Shown here piece after piece: positions 1 to 7,418 of a stretch of DNA of 11,441 nucleotides. This DNA comes from Clostridiales bacterium. GTDB lineage: Bacteria > Bacillota > Clostridia > Caldicoprobacterales > UBA3941. Under the pieces are notes generated by a model. The model was not told the origin of the DNA, ran no database searches, and worked only from the letters and a program-made list of their open reading frames with translations. The position numbers and the translations under genes were made by a program. The stretch's first letter is position 1. Every line of letters begins with the position of its first letter. The DNA lies in contig JAAYKZ010000445.1 of assembly GCA_012522165.1 (NCBI GenBank), forward strand, positions 1 to 11,441, given 5' to 3'.

Positions 1-458
1 CCTTGAGAGTCATGGCTTATTTCATTACCATGCACTGAATCTAATAACTGTGCTTCTATTTTTTTTATTGAATCTAAGGAATTAATTGTTATGTCTATAT
101 CATCAATATTTAGATTTTCAATTGAAGCAGTCTCATTCAGAATTACAGTATTGTTAATCTCTAGGTCCATAGGAGGATGAATTGATGCTTGTAAATTAAC
201 CAGATTACACTTACTTATAGCTCTTTCATAAGCTTTTTTATCTTCATCAATGAGATCATTCTCTTTTGTAGATTTATTATCTTTATACTCTACTGATTTT
301 GATGTTTTAGAATCTTTAGCTGTAGCCTTATCTAGAGTGCTTTTAAAATTATCGGCAAATATGAAATTATCTCCGTCAAAACTTCTATTATCATGTTCTT
401 TGATATTTTCTTTCACAGGTCTTACAGTATCAAAGAGTATTTGTGTCGCTTTTAACAC
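1..458 (-). CDS. fliK: Flagellar hook-length control protein FliK, N-terminal part (3' end outside window)
   Basis: An open frame of 152 codons runs without a stop from a GTG at 458-456 to the window edge. The GTG follows the ylxF-like stop codon by 2 nt and has a strong ribosome binding site (GAAGGGGG at 475-468, 9-nt spacing). The product starts (M)LKATQILFDTVRP and is hydrophilic, rich in Asp, Lys, Ser and Asn, with no membrane segment or signal peptide, as expected for the poorly conserved, flexible N-terminal half of FliK. FliK is secreted through the flagellar export apparatus, measures hook length and switches export from hook to filament substrates; its conserved C-terminal switch domain would lie beyond position 1. 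The sequence alone would not identify it. The call rests on position: Bacillus and clostridia place fliK directly after fliJ and ylxF and before flgD. Confidence 0.72.
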   Translation of the reverse strand, partial: MLKATQILFDTVRPVKENIKEHDNRSFDGDNFIFADNFKSTLDKATAKDSKTSKSVEYKDNKSTKENDLIDEDKKAYERAISKCNLVNLQASIHPPMDLEINNTVILNETASIENLNIDDIDITINSLDSIKKIEAQLLDSVHGNEISHDSQ

Positions 459-460
459 TT

Positions 461-1045
461 CTATACACCCCCTTCCATGCTTCCTGCTTCAAGTAGTCCA
501 TCTACTATTTTTGCTGCATCTTCGGGATTCATTAACCCTAATATTTCTGCGGATTTTTCTTTTTTTAAGTTTTTTAATATTAAAATGACTTTTTCGGTAT
601 CTTCCATTTGTGATAATATGGCTGCAGCTTCATCGCCGTTCATATTCTCATATATCTTTACAATTTCCATTAAATCTTGAAACTGCCCTGATAAAGTCTC
701 TTTTAATCTTTCAATATCTTGCTCTTTTTCTTTAAGGAGCATTTCCCTTTCATCTAGCTCTTTAGCACGGTTATCCAGTTCAGTTTTGTAGTTTTCTAAA
801 TCAGTGCGTAATGCTGATAATTTTGTTTTTTCAGCTTCTATATACTCTTCTTCCTTTTTTAACTCTATTTCAATAGCAGTCATGCCTGTCATTGTTTGCC
901 TACCTAAATCTTTTCCTATAATGGAATAAGCTACTTTCTTCATTCCACCTATATCAAATACAAAAGCTAATGCTGCAAATATCAGTACGAAAATAGCAAT
1001 TATAAATATGATTAAGCCTATTTTTCCTTTTTTATTTTTAGCCAT
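461..1045 (-). CDS. YlxF/MotE-like flagellar-operon membrane protein with MgtE-N-type domain
   Basis: A 194-residue protein in three parts. A short Lys-rich cytoplasmic start (MAKNKKGK) is followed by one membrane helix at about residues 9-30. A charged, heptad-like coiled coil covers about 58-125. The C-terminal part, about 128-187, has the repeated AAxILxxM and AAKIV pattern of the MgtE intracellular N domain (ENMNGDEAAAILSQM, then ILGLMNPEDAAKIVDGL). This is the layout of YlxF in the Bacillus flagellar operon and of MotE, the chaperone-like partner of the stator protein MotC in alphaproteobacteria. The start ATG has AGGTGGG about 7 nt upstream and overlaps the end of fliJ by 8 nt, so translation is probably coupled. 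Its likely place is the cytoplasmic membrane near the motor or export gate. The exact function in Firmicutes is not settled. It is not a magnesium transporter: the MgtE channel part is absent. Confidence 0.8.
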   Translation of the reverse strand: MAKNKKGKIGLIIFIIAIFVLIFAALAFVFDIGGMKKVAYSIIGKDLGRQTMTGMTAIEIELKKEEEYIEAEKTKLSALRTDLENYKTELDNRAKELDEREMLLKEKEQDIERLKETLSGQFQDLMEIVKIYENMNGDEAAAILSQMEDTEKVILILKNLKKEKSAEILGLMNPEDAAKIVDGLLEAGSMEGGV

Positions 1046-1502
1046 ATGTCATCCCACCTAGGAAGGAAGAATTATAGTTTATTCTTTCTTCCAGTTCTTT
1101 CATCTCCTGTTTTTCCATTTCTTTAAGAAATTCTTTAACCTTGTCTTTTTTTAAATCTTCTAGTTTATCAATCTCTTTCATTAGTTTCAGCATCATTTTT
1201 TGTAAATCTTTATATTTTTTCTTCAATTTTTCATTTTCCATTTGTTGGCGCTTTATTCTCTCAGCCAAGTGAGTTAAATATGTCTTTTGCTCTTTTAGTT
1301 CATTTACTTTTATTCCATTATTCACACTAGTCTCCAGCTTAGAGTATACTTCTATTTCTTCATTCCTAAGCATGTCCAGCTTTCTTATTCCAGCATCCAT
1401 CTTTTTTTTGGCATCCAGTAGATCCGCTTCTAACTGGTTTTTGCGAATTATTTTAATTCTAAGAGGAGTTTCCAAACTAAACTTAAAGCCTTTTATACTC
1501 AT
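1038..1502 (-). CDS. fliJ: Flagellar export protein FliJ
   Basis: A 154-residue, almost wholly helical and highly charged protein beginning MSIKGFKFSLETPLRIK, the usual F-x-F-x-L-E start of FliJ, followed by long heptad-like coiled coil to about residue 135. FliJ is the central stalk-like cytoplasmic subunit of the flagellar export ATPase, comparable to the gamma subunit of F1. It links the FliI hexamer to the FlhA export gate and escorts free export chaperones. I chose the ATG at 1502 over an in-frame codon 7 codons upstream. It has GAGGA at 1514-1510 with 7-nt spacing, it gives the family's normal N-terminus, and it overlaps the fliI stop as TAATG, a standard coupling arrangement. Length is close to the family norm of about 145-150 residues. 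Confidence 0.9.
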   Translation of the reverse strand: MSIKGFKFSLETPLRIKIIRKNQLEADLLDAKKKMDAGIRKLDMLRNEEIEVYSKLETSVNNGIKVNELKEQKTYLTHLAERIKRQQMENEKLKKKYKDLQKMMLKLMKEIDKLEDLKKDKVKEFLKEMEKQEMKELEERINYNSSFLGGMTYG

Positions 1503-2812
1503 TACACAATCCTCGACATCCATTTAATAGTTGTATTCATATCATACTTTTCTTCAACCAGTTGCTGTAAGAATTTTCGAATAGCTGGCATTTTTTCTAT
1601 AGCCTCATCTATATCGGCATTGCTACCAGGACTGTATGCACCTATATTTATCAGATCCTGAGACTCTCTGTAAGTCGCCATCAATGTTTTTATTCGGCCA
1701 GCCTTTTGAAGATGTTCTTTGTCAATTAAATCTGGCATAACTCTACTTACACTTGCTAACACATCAATAGCAGGATAATGATTACTATTTGCAAGATCCC
1801 TAGACAAAACTATATGTCCGTCAAGTATACCTCTAACAGTATCACTTATAGGTTCGTTAAAATCATCTCCATCCACCAACACAGTATATAATCCTGTAAT
1901 GCTTCCTTTTGATGAATTCCCTGCCCGCTCTAATAGTTTAGGTAATTGAGCTAATACCGACGGGGTATATCCTCTAGCCACAGGAGGTTCACCAATGGCT
2001 AAACCAATTTCTCTTTGAGCCATAGCAAACCTGGTGAGAGAATCCATCATTAATAAGGTATTAAGACCTTTTTCCCTAAAATATTCTGCTATAGCTGTGG
2101 CTACAAAAGGCGCTTTAGCTCTTATTAATGCAGGCTGGTCCGATGTGGCTACTACTAAGACTGAGCGTTTTAATCCTTCCTCTTTCAAATCTTTCTGCAA
2201 AAAATCCTTAACCTCTCGTCCCCGCTCTCCAATTAAAGCGATAACATTGACATCAGCTTCAGTATTTCTTGCTACCATTCCTAACAGGGTGCTCTTGCCA
2301 ACACCACTGCCTGCAAAAATACCCAGTCTTTGACCTTTACCACAGGTCAACAATCCATCAATAGCCTTTACTCCTAATGTTAAAGGTTCAGCAATTCGGT
2401 TTCTTGCTAATGGATTAGGAGGAGAATTGTCAATAGGTACCCATTTTGGATTTAAAATAGGTCCTTTGCCATCCATAGGATTACCAAGTCCATCTAACAC
2501 TCTTCCAATTAATTCATTCCCAACTGGAACCTTTAAAGAACTATGGGTTGATTCTACCAAGCTGCCAGGACCTATGCCTTGTATATCTCCCAAAGGCATC
2601 AACAATACCCTGTCTTCCTTAAAGCCTACTACTTCAGCCTTTATAGCTTGGGTCTTTTTATAATTATGGAGTAAACAAACCTCTCCCAATTGGACTAAAG
2701 GACCACGGGATTCTATAGTAAGGCCTATTACCTGTGTTACTTCCCCAGTATAGGAAATACTGTCTATGTTGTTTAGAGCATTTCGATATCTGTCGAAACT
2801 AATGGGTTTCAA
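1502..2812 (-). CDS. fliI: Flagellum-specific ATPase FliI
   Basis: A 436-residue F1-beta-like ATPase that powers the flagellar type III export apparatus by forming a hexamer under the export gate together with FliH and FliJ. Visible motifs, numbered from the chosen start: Walker A GSGVGKST at 168-175, the IGERGREV catalytic-glutamate segment near 194-201, Walker B TLLMMD ending at Asp257, the GYTPSVLAQLPKLLERAG stretch near 281-298, and LDGHIVLSRDLA near 330-341. Together with the length they match FliI/YscN ATPases rather than ATP synthase. The start is a TTG at 2812 preceded by GGAGG at 2825-2821 with 8-nt spacing, giving (M)KPISFDRYRNAL. A second TTG five codons upstream (2827) extends the frame but lies across that ribosome binding site and has only a weak GAGAT of its own. 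The gap to fliH is 39 nt. Confidence 0.97.
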   Translation of the reverse strand: MKPISFDRYRNALNNIDSISYTGEVTQVIGLTIESRGPLVQLGEVCLLHNYKKTQAIKAEVVGFKEDRVLLMPLGDIQGIGPGSLVESTHSSLKVPVGNELIGRVLDGLGNPMDGKGPILNPKWVPIDNSPPNPLARNRIAEPLTLGVKAIDGLLTCGKGQRLGIFAGSGVGKSTLLGMVARNTEADVNVIALIGERGREVKDFLQKDLKEEGLKRSVLVVATSDQPALIRAKAPFVATAIAEYFREKGLNTLLMMDSLTRFAMAQREIGLAIGEPPVARGYTPSVLAQLPKLLERAGNSSKGSITGLYTVLVDGDDFNEPISDTVRGILDGHIVLSRDLANSNHYPAIDVLASVSRVMPDLIDKEHLQKAGRIKTLMATYRESQDLINIGAYSPGSNADIDEAIEKMPAIRKFLQQLVEEKYDMNTTIKWMSRIV

Positions 2813-2820
2813 CTGAAGTT

Positions 2821-2825
2821 CCTCC
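2821..2825 (-). promoter_or_regulatory. Ribosome binding site that decides the fliI start
   Basis: GGAGG read on the minus strand, 8 nt before a TTG at 2812-2810. The alternative in-frame TTG at 2827 begins just before this element and would make it part of the coding sequence, so the downstream TTG is preferred. Confidence 0.75.
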
Positions 2826-2851
2826 AATACTATCTCAAATAAAACTAAGTC

Positions 2852-3640
2852 TTACTGAGCACTATTCGCTAACTCTACAAGGGCTGATTCTATTTTCTCA
2901 ATTTGACTCTTTAAACTAGCATCAATTATGCCATTACCAGTATCTATAATACAGCTTCCCCTATCCAAATGGGAATCCTCTATTATTTGAATATCATCTA
3001 TTCCCCTAAGACTGGACAATAGTTGATTTTTATTTTTTAATACATAAGGCAAATCATCACTACTTACCTTAAGCTGAATTTTTCTCTGGCATTGAACTAA
3101 TTTAAGGGCATTATATGCAAGTTCCATATACACCTTGTCATCTTTGCCTAAAGCATCTCCTATAATTTGTTTGGCAATATCAATAGCCAGCATCAACATA
3201 TTTTCTTCACTGACCTCATAGAGTTTTTCTTTATCCTCTAAGTATTTTTGTTTTATTTGATTTGCTTCTTCTATCAAAGTATCATATTGTGTCTTACCTT
3301 GTTCCAGGCCCTCTGCAAATCCTTGTTTATAGCCTTCATCATAACCAATTGAATAGCCTTCACGATTTCCTTCGTCTTTTGCTGCTTCCGCTAGTTTTGT
3401 AGCTTCTACCTGAGCTTCAAGTATTATTTGTTCAGCTGCTTCCTTGGCTTCAGCAATAATGTTTTTTGCCTGTTGTTTTGACTTTTGTAGTAATTCTGCA
3501 TAGTTTATATCTACCTTTTGTTCATTATTAATAACTTCATTTTTTTGAGAATATTGAGAGTTGGGAGCGTTAAAAATTATTTTCTTTTGACCGCTTATTC
3601 TTACTCTATTATTTTTGACTACACTAGACAACAATTTCAT
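2852..3640 (-). CDS. fliH: Flagellar assembly protein FliH
   Basis: A 262-residue cytoplasmic protein, the dimeric regulator and stator of the FliI ATPase, which also docks it on the C-ring. The N-terminal 45 residues are polar and variable. A helical, Ala/Glu/Lys-rich coiled coil covers about 46-90. It is followed by a run of seven glycines spaced exactly four apart (Gly91 to Gly115), the GxxxG helix-packing repeat typical of FliH/YscL. A further coiled coil follows, then a C-terminal domain (about 145-260) with the family pattern MLAIDIAKQIIGDAL and DRGSCIIDTGNGIIDAS. The ATG at 3640 is preceded by a very purine-rich site (GGAGG at 3650-3646, 5-nt spacing) that lies inside fliG. The frame stays open 12 codons further upstream to 3676, but that start has no better site and would deepen the overlap. 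As called, it overlaps fliG by 17 nt. Confidence 0.92.
   Translation of the reverse strand: MKLLSSVVKNNRVRISGQKKIIFNAPNSQYSQKNEVINNEQKVDINYAELLQKSKQQAKNIIAEAKEAAEQIILEAQVEATKLAEAAKDEGNREGYSIGYDEGYKQGFAEGLEQGKTQYDTLIEEANQIKQKYLEDKEKLYEVSEENMLMLAIDIAKQIIGDALGKDDKVYMELAYNALKLVQCQRKIQLKVSSDDLPYVLKNKNQLLSSLRGIDDIQIIEDSHLDRGSCIIDTGNGIIDASLKSQIEKIESALVELANSAQ
3296..3370 (-). repeat. FliH glycine repeat: six overlapping GxxxG motifs
   Basis: Within fliH, codons for glycine recur every fourth position seven times (residues 91, 95, 99, 103, 107, 111 and 115 from the chosen start), read as GNREGYSIGYDEGYKQGFAEG and on to LEQG. Aromatic residues follow several glycines (Tyr, Tyr, Tyr, Phe). In FliH and YscL proteins such runs form a tightly packed helix pair in the dimer, and the number of repeats varies widely between species. 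Confidence 0.85.
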
Positions 3641-4637
3641 CCCCTCCTCCCCGTGAAACAACAATTTCTCCAGCATCTTCTAATCTTCTAATAACATTGA
3701 CTATTCTTTGTTGGGCCTCTTCTACATCTCTAAGTCTTACAGGCCCCATAAATTCCATGTCCTCCTTTATCATTTCTTGAAGTCGTTTGGACATGTTAGA
3801 GAATATAACATTTGCAACCTCTTCGCTGGTGCTCTTTAGTGCTAAAGTCAAATCATTATTATCTACTTCACGTAAGAATCGTTGCACTGAACGATTGTCC
3901 AATTTAACAATATCTTCAAATACAAACATTCTTTTCTTTATTTCTTCAGCAAGTTCATCGTCTCTCATTTCTAAAGATTCCATAATATGTTTTTCTGTGC
4001 CTCTATCAACAGATAACAATATATCTACAATGGTTTCTATTCCACCTGCAGAAGTAAAGTCAGAAGTTACCATAGATGCAAGTTTATTCTCCAGTATCCT
4101 CTCCACTTCCTTTATAATTTCTGGAGAAGTACTGTCCATTGTAGCAATTCTAGCTGCTACATCTGCTTGTTTTTCTAATGAAAGGGAAGATAAAATTATT
4201 GCTGCTTGCTCAGGTCTTAAATAAGCTAGGATAAGGGCTATTGTTTGCGGATGCTCATTTTGAATAAAGTTTAATAGTTGAGCAGGATCAGCTTTTCTCG
4301 CAAAATCAAAAGGCCTCACTTGTAAAGAAGAAGTTAGTTTGTTTATAAGTTCAATAGCCTTTTGCTCTCCTAAAGCTTTCTTTAAAATTTCTTTAGCATA
4401 CTCTATACCGCCTTCAGCAATATAGTTTTGAACTAGACACATTTCATAAAACTCTTCTATCACACTATCTTTTACTTCACTATCTACTTTCCTTAAATTA
4501 GCAATTTCTAAAGTTAATTGTTCAATTTCTTCTTCTCTTAAATGTTTATAAATTTCAGAAGCACTTTCAGTACCCAAAGCTATTAATAAAATGGCCGCCT
4601 TTTCTTTACCAGTTAATCTTCCAGTTCTTGTAGCCAT
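3624..4637 (-). CDS. fliG: Flagellar motor switch protein FliG
   Basis: A 337-residue rotor protein of the C-ring that contacts the stator, generates torque and binds FliF and FliM. The N-terminal FliF-binding domain starts TGRLTGKEKAAILLIALG. The middle domain carries the FliM-binding EHPQT motif at residues 128-132, followed by LRPEQAAIIL. The C-terminal domain holds the hinge GGIETIVDILLSVDRGTEK (about 198-216) and the torque helix region RMFVFEDIVKLDNRSVQRFL (236-255) with the charged Lys, Arg and Asp residues expected at the stator interface. Length is normal. The ATG at 4637 has AGGAG 8 nt upstream, and 26 nt separate it from fliF. The tail is slightly unusual: EIVV-SRGGGD-EIVV, an in-frame repeat whose second copy contains the fliH start. 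Confidence 0.98.
   Translation of the reverse strand: MATRTGRLTGKEKAAILLIALGTESASEIYKHLREEEIEQLTLEIANLRKVDSEVKDSVIEEFYEMCLVQNYIAEGGIEYAKEILKKALGEQKAIELINKLTSSLQVRPFDFARKADPAQLLNFIQNEHPQTIALILAYLRPEQAAIILSSLSLEKQADVAARIATMDSTSPEIIKEVERILENKLASMVTSDFTSAGGIETIVDILLSVDRGTEKHIMESLEMRDDELAEEIKKRMFVFEDIVKLDNRSVQRFLREVDNNDLTLALKSTSEEVANVIFSNMSKRLQEMIKEDMEFMGPVRLRDVEEAQQRIVNVIRRLEDAGEIVVSRGGGDEIVV
3628..3668 (-). repeat. Short in-frame direct repeat at the fliG/fliH overlap
   Basis: GAAATTGTTGT occurs at 3668-3658 and again at 3638-3628 on the minus strand, offset by exactly 30 nt. In the fliG frame both copies encode EIVV; in the fliH frame they encode EKLL before, and MKLL at, the start codon. Between them lies the G-rich stretch that serves as the fliH ribosome binding site. 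Confidence 0.8.
3641..3652 (-). promoter_or_regulatory. G-rich ribosome binding site of fliH inside fliG
   Basis: The run GGGGAGGAGGGG abuts the fliH ATG at 3640 and also encodes the Arg-Gly-Gly-Gly segment near the FliG C-terminus. The best anti-16S match, GGAGG at 3650-3646, leaves 5-nt spacing. Placement in the upstream gene suggests coupled translation of fliG and fliH. Confidence 0.7.
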
Positions 4638-4663
4638 ACTTAAATCTCCTGCCTTTTTATGTA

Positions 4664-6211
4664 CTAATCCTCACTTAGCCAGTTTCTCAATAATTGAGCA
4701 ATATCCTCAGGATGTTTTTTAGCAAATTCATCTATTTGCTTTTTCATTTTATCATGTTGAGTTTCTTCAATATCCATATGATCGATTTCCTCTTCCTCGG
4801 AAATATCTGACTGTTCAACAGCCCCATCTATTATCTGTATTTCTTGCTCCTCCTGAACCCTTGCAATTTTATTCCTGTAAACAATGATCATGATAACTAT
4901 GACAAGTACTAAGCCACTTATTATTATCATTAAAGTAGTTGTATTAATCCATGGTCTATCTTTTCGAAGCTCATTAATTGCATCTATCAGATCTTGCTGG
5001 GCATCTGTATTAAACTCCCAGCTTTGGACTGCTACTCTATCTAATTCAGTTCCCATTGCAGTGGCAACTAATTCTCTAACTCCTTCTATGGTCTGTAAAT
5101 CTAATGCATCATTGTCGATAACTACAGCTATAGAAAGTTCTTCTATGCTACCCTGTTCTTCCTCAATTTTTTCTTTTATTTCATTAACTTCATAATTAAT
5201 CTTTCTATGATCCTTTTGAGAGGAAGAATCTTCGTTTTGCAAATTTTCCGGATATTGTGTAGTATTGTTGGTTTCTCCAGCAATACCTCCCGTAGTTAAA
5301 TTGTTCACTCTTTCTCTTAAAATTTCTTGACTGACTATGATGCCTGAATCATCTTGTACTGGCTCAAAGGTTACAGATTCCGTTACTTTTCTATCAAAAT
5401 TTAGGCGAACACTTACAGCTGTCTTTACCTTTCCATAACCAAATACTGGCTCTAATAAATCCTTTACTTCCTTTTTTATTTTCTCTTCCAACTGCTGCTG
5501 CATCTGAAACTGATTGGATACTAGTTGAGACTCTGTAGCTTGGTCAGCATTTAATATATTCATTTTGTGATCTATTATAGAGATATTTTCTTCTTTCAGC
5601 CCAGGTACGCTGGTCGCAATTAACTGCTCAATACTCTTAGCCTGTTCACTGGTTATCTCATAACCTCTCTTGGGTAGAATAATTACGGAAGCAGATACAG
5701 GAGTTTCATTTTCTCTTAGTACAAAGGAATCTGACTTTGGCATTGCTATAGTAACGACTGCATCTTCCACACCTTCAAGTACACGTATCGATTGCCCTAA
5801 ACGCTCTTGAAGCTGTATGATCCATCTTTTTTGCATTGCATCATCCGTTTGACCAAAACTATTACCTTCAAGATATATATCATAATTAAAGCCTGATTTA
5901 GGATATCCTTCCATGGTCATCTGCATCCTCAGCTCAGCTTCATTTTCTTTAGGGACTAGGATAGTTGTCTGTCCATCCATTTTTGGCTCTACATTTATTT
6001 CTTTAAGCCTAGTATATATCTCAGCAGCTTCTTGCTCGGTTAATCCTGAGTAAAGAACTACATATTCTTTCCTGCTTAACATAACAATTATCAAAATTGA
6101 TGCCAGCACTATTAATCCGGTCATTAGCAATAGATTTCTTTTTTTTACTTTGTCTAAACTATCCCAATAATTATTCAATTGTTGTTTAATTGACTCTAAT
6201 GCGTTTGCCAT
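4664..6211 (-). CDS. fliF: Flagellar MS-ring protein FliF
   Basis: A 515-residue inner-membrane protein that forms the MS ring, the base on which the rod, C-ring and export gate are built. A cytoplasmic N-terminus is followed by the first membrane helix at about residues 26-45. Next come the ring-building domains (RBM1 and RBM2, about 47-220, beginning YVVLYSGLTEQEAAEIYTRL; RBM3, about 235-400, beginning with a Gln/Glu/Lys-rich helix and KVKTAVSVRLNFD). A Ser/Thr/Asn-rich insertion lies at about 305-335 inside RBM3. The second membrane helix is at about 425-446, and an acidic cytoplasmic tail ends in the FliG-binding helix (DEFAKKHPEDIAQLLRNWL, about 494-512). Length fits Firmicute FliF. The ATG at 6211 is preceded by an atypical G-rich sequence rather than a clear AGGAGG, and 48 nt separate it from fliE. 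Confidence 0.98.
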   Translation of the reverse strand: MANALESIKQQLNNYWDSLDKVKKRNLLLMTGLIVLASILIIVMLSRKEYVVLYSGLTEQEAAEIYTRLKEINVEPKMDGQTTILVPKENEAELRMQMTMEGYPKSGFNYDIYLEGNSFGQTDDAMQKRWIIQLQERLGQSIRVLEGVEDAVVTIAMPKSDSFVLRENETPVSASVIILPKRGYEITSEQAKSIEQLIATSVPGLKEENISIIDHKMNILNADQATESQLVSNQFQMQQQLEEKIKKEVKDLLEPVFGYGKVKTAVSVRLNFDRKVTESVTFEPVQDDSGIIVSQEILRERVNNLTTGGIAGETNNTTQYPENLQNEDSSSQKDHRKINYEVNEIKEKIEEEQGSIEELSIAVVIDNDALDLQTIEGVRELVATAMGTELDRVAVQSWEFNTDAQQDLIDAINELRKDRPWINTTTLMIIISGLVLVIVIMIIVYRNKIARVQEEQEIQIIDGAVEQSDISEEEEIDHMDIEETQHDKMKKQIDEFAKKHPEDIAQLLRNWLSED

Positions 6212-6259
6212 CCCGACCCCGCTTCCCTACATCAAATAATTTTAATGCTAAAATTTTTG

Positions 6260-6553
6260 TTATATCTGCATCCTCATTATTTCCTGATAAGCATCTAGTA
6301 TTTTGTTGCGAATTTGTAGTGTAAACTGTAATGCAATATCTGCTTTTTCCATATCAATCATTACATTTTCTAAGCTATCCACTTGTCCAGTGGCTAACAG
6401 ATTATTATTGTTTTGATCTCTTGCTCTTAATTCCTGGGTTTGTGATATAAGGCTTTTAAGAATATCCTTAAATCCATATGTTTGATTCAAGGATTGAGTT
6501 TTGTTAGAGTTAAATACTAACGAAGTGTTCTGTATTAAATTATCAACTCTCAT
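6260..6553 (-). CDS. fliE: Flagellar hook-basal body complex protein FliE
   Basis: A 97-residue secreted rod component that joins the MS ring and export gate to the proximal rod. The N-terminal third is polar and variable. The C-terminal part has the conserved FliE sequence: DSLENVMIDMEKADIALQF followed by LQIRNKILDAYQEIMRMQI, ending as FliE proteins normally do. There is no cleavable signal peptide, as expected for a type III export substrate. The ATG at 6553 has GGGGAG 8 nt upstream, and the gap to flgC is 13 nt. Length is normal for the family (about 95-110 residues). Confidence 0.95.
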   Translation of the reverse strand: MRVDNLIQNTSLVFNSNKTQSLNQTYGFKDILKSLISQTQELRARDQNNNNLLATGQVDSLENVMIDMEKADIALQFTLQIRNKILDAYQEIMRMQI

Positions 6554-6566
6554 TGATCTTTCTCCC

Positions 6567-7004
6567 CTATCTTCTTCCTATCTCCAGTCCTTTAATAGCC
6601 ATACTCTTGGCAGCATTAAAAGCAGTTACATTGGCTTCATAGGACCTTGTTGCAGAAATCATATCTACCATTTCCTTTAAAGTATCTACGTTTGGCATTA
6701 AAACATAACCCTCTTCATCGGCGTCTGGATGTCCTGGATCATGCACTCTTTTAAAAGGTGTAGGATCCTCAACGATAGCTGTAGCCTTTACTCCCTTGCC
6801 ACTAAAAGCATTCTTACTATGAGCCAAATACTGGGAAAAAGGCGTACTCTCTATATTTTCTTGTACAGTGACTAACCTGCGACGATATGGTCCTCCAGCT
6901 GCAGTTCTAGTAGTGTTCATGTTAGCTACGTTTTGAGCAATAACATCCATGCGCAAGCGCTGAACTGTCATACCCGAAGCACTTATTTGCATTGACTTAA
7001 ACAC
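6567..7004 (-). CDS. flgC: Flagellar basal-body rod protein FlgC
   Basis: A 145-residue proximal-rod protein. It has the rod/hook N-terminal signature (MQISASGMTVQRLRMDVIAQNVANMNTT..., shown in part as ISASGMTVQRLRMD) and the C-terminal heptad helix common to axial proteins (SYEANVTAFNAAKSMAIKGL, then EIGRR). Such N- and C-terminal helices pack together in the rod. The start is a GTG at 7004 with GGGGAGG at 7020-7014 and 9-nt spacing, giving (M)FKSMQISASG, the usual FlgC N-terminus; an internal ATG four codons later would remove part of the conserved helix. The site overlaps the end of flgB, and only 3 nt separate the two genes. Confidence 0.97.
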   Translation of the reverse strand: MFKSMQISASGMTVQRLRMDVIAQNVANMNTTRTAAGGPYRRRLVTVQENIESTPFSQYLAHSKNAFSGKGVKATAIVEDPTPFKRVHDPGHPDADEEGYVLMPNVDTLKEMVDMISATRSYEANVTAFNAAKSMAIKGLEIGRR

Positions 7005-7007
7005 AGA

Positions 7008-7418
7008 TTAGCGCCTCCCCTCATTTATTATGTTTTTAAGTCTTTGTAATTCACCGTTTAATTTTTGAATAAGAGCATGGTGCTTAATTGTATTAGTAGC
7101 TAAGGCAGTCATTTCAGTATCAATATCTACATTGTTTTCATCTACTCGTAGTTTTGTAGAGCCTCTTTCTACTACCTCTGGATGAATGTTATCTACTGAA
7201 AAACTTCCTATTTGTATATGTTTATCTCTTGTTTTTATGCCTTGAAATCCAGAACCAGAAAGAGCCTTAGCCAATTCTTCTTCAAAAACTACCTCTTTTT
7301 TCTTATAACCAGGAGTGTCGACATTAGCAATGTTATGAGAAATGGCTTCATTTCTTTTCCATGTAGCATCCAACGCTTTTTCTAAAATATGAGTTCCTGA
7401 AAATATTCTATTTATCAT
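7008..7418 (-). CDS. flgB: Flagellar basal-body rod protein FlgB
   Basis: A 136-residue proximal-rod protein and the first gene of the flagellar operon in this window. The N-terminal half has the signature NEAISHNIANVDTPGYKKKE of flagellar rod/hook proteins, preceded by the FlgB-type LEKALDATWKR. The C-terminal helix contains VDIDTEMTALATNTIKHHALIQ, the region that packs against the N-terminal helix in the rod. No cleavable signal peptide is present, consistent with type III export. The ATG at 7418 has AGAGGTG about 5 nt upstream. The upstream non-coding stretch of about 180 nt contains the predicted operon promoter. Confidence 0.97.
   Translation of the reverse strand: MINRIFSGTHILEKALDATWKRNEAISHNIANVDTPGYKKKEVVFEEELAKALSGSGFQGIKTRDKHIQIGSFSVDNIHPEVVERGSTKLRVDENNVDIDTEMTALATNTIKHHALIQKLNGELQRLKNIINEGRR

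Noticed and set aside
250..680. Two overlapping plus-strand open frames opposite fliK and the ylxF-like gene
   Set aside because: They lie opposite supported minus-strand genes; the hydrophobic, Leu/Phe/Ser-rich translation is what the complement of Lys/Glu-rich coding DNA produces.
1503..1523. Extended FliJ N-terminus starting at 1523
   Set aside because: The extra residues are encoded inside the end of fliI, are not FliJ-like, and would put the good GAGGA site inside the gene.
3787..4224. Open frame of 145 codons on the plus strand opposite fliG
   Set aside because: It is antisense to an unmistakable fliG, its translation is low-complexity and Ser/Ile-rich, and no ribosome site or family resemblance is visible.
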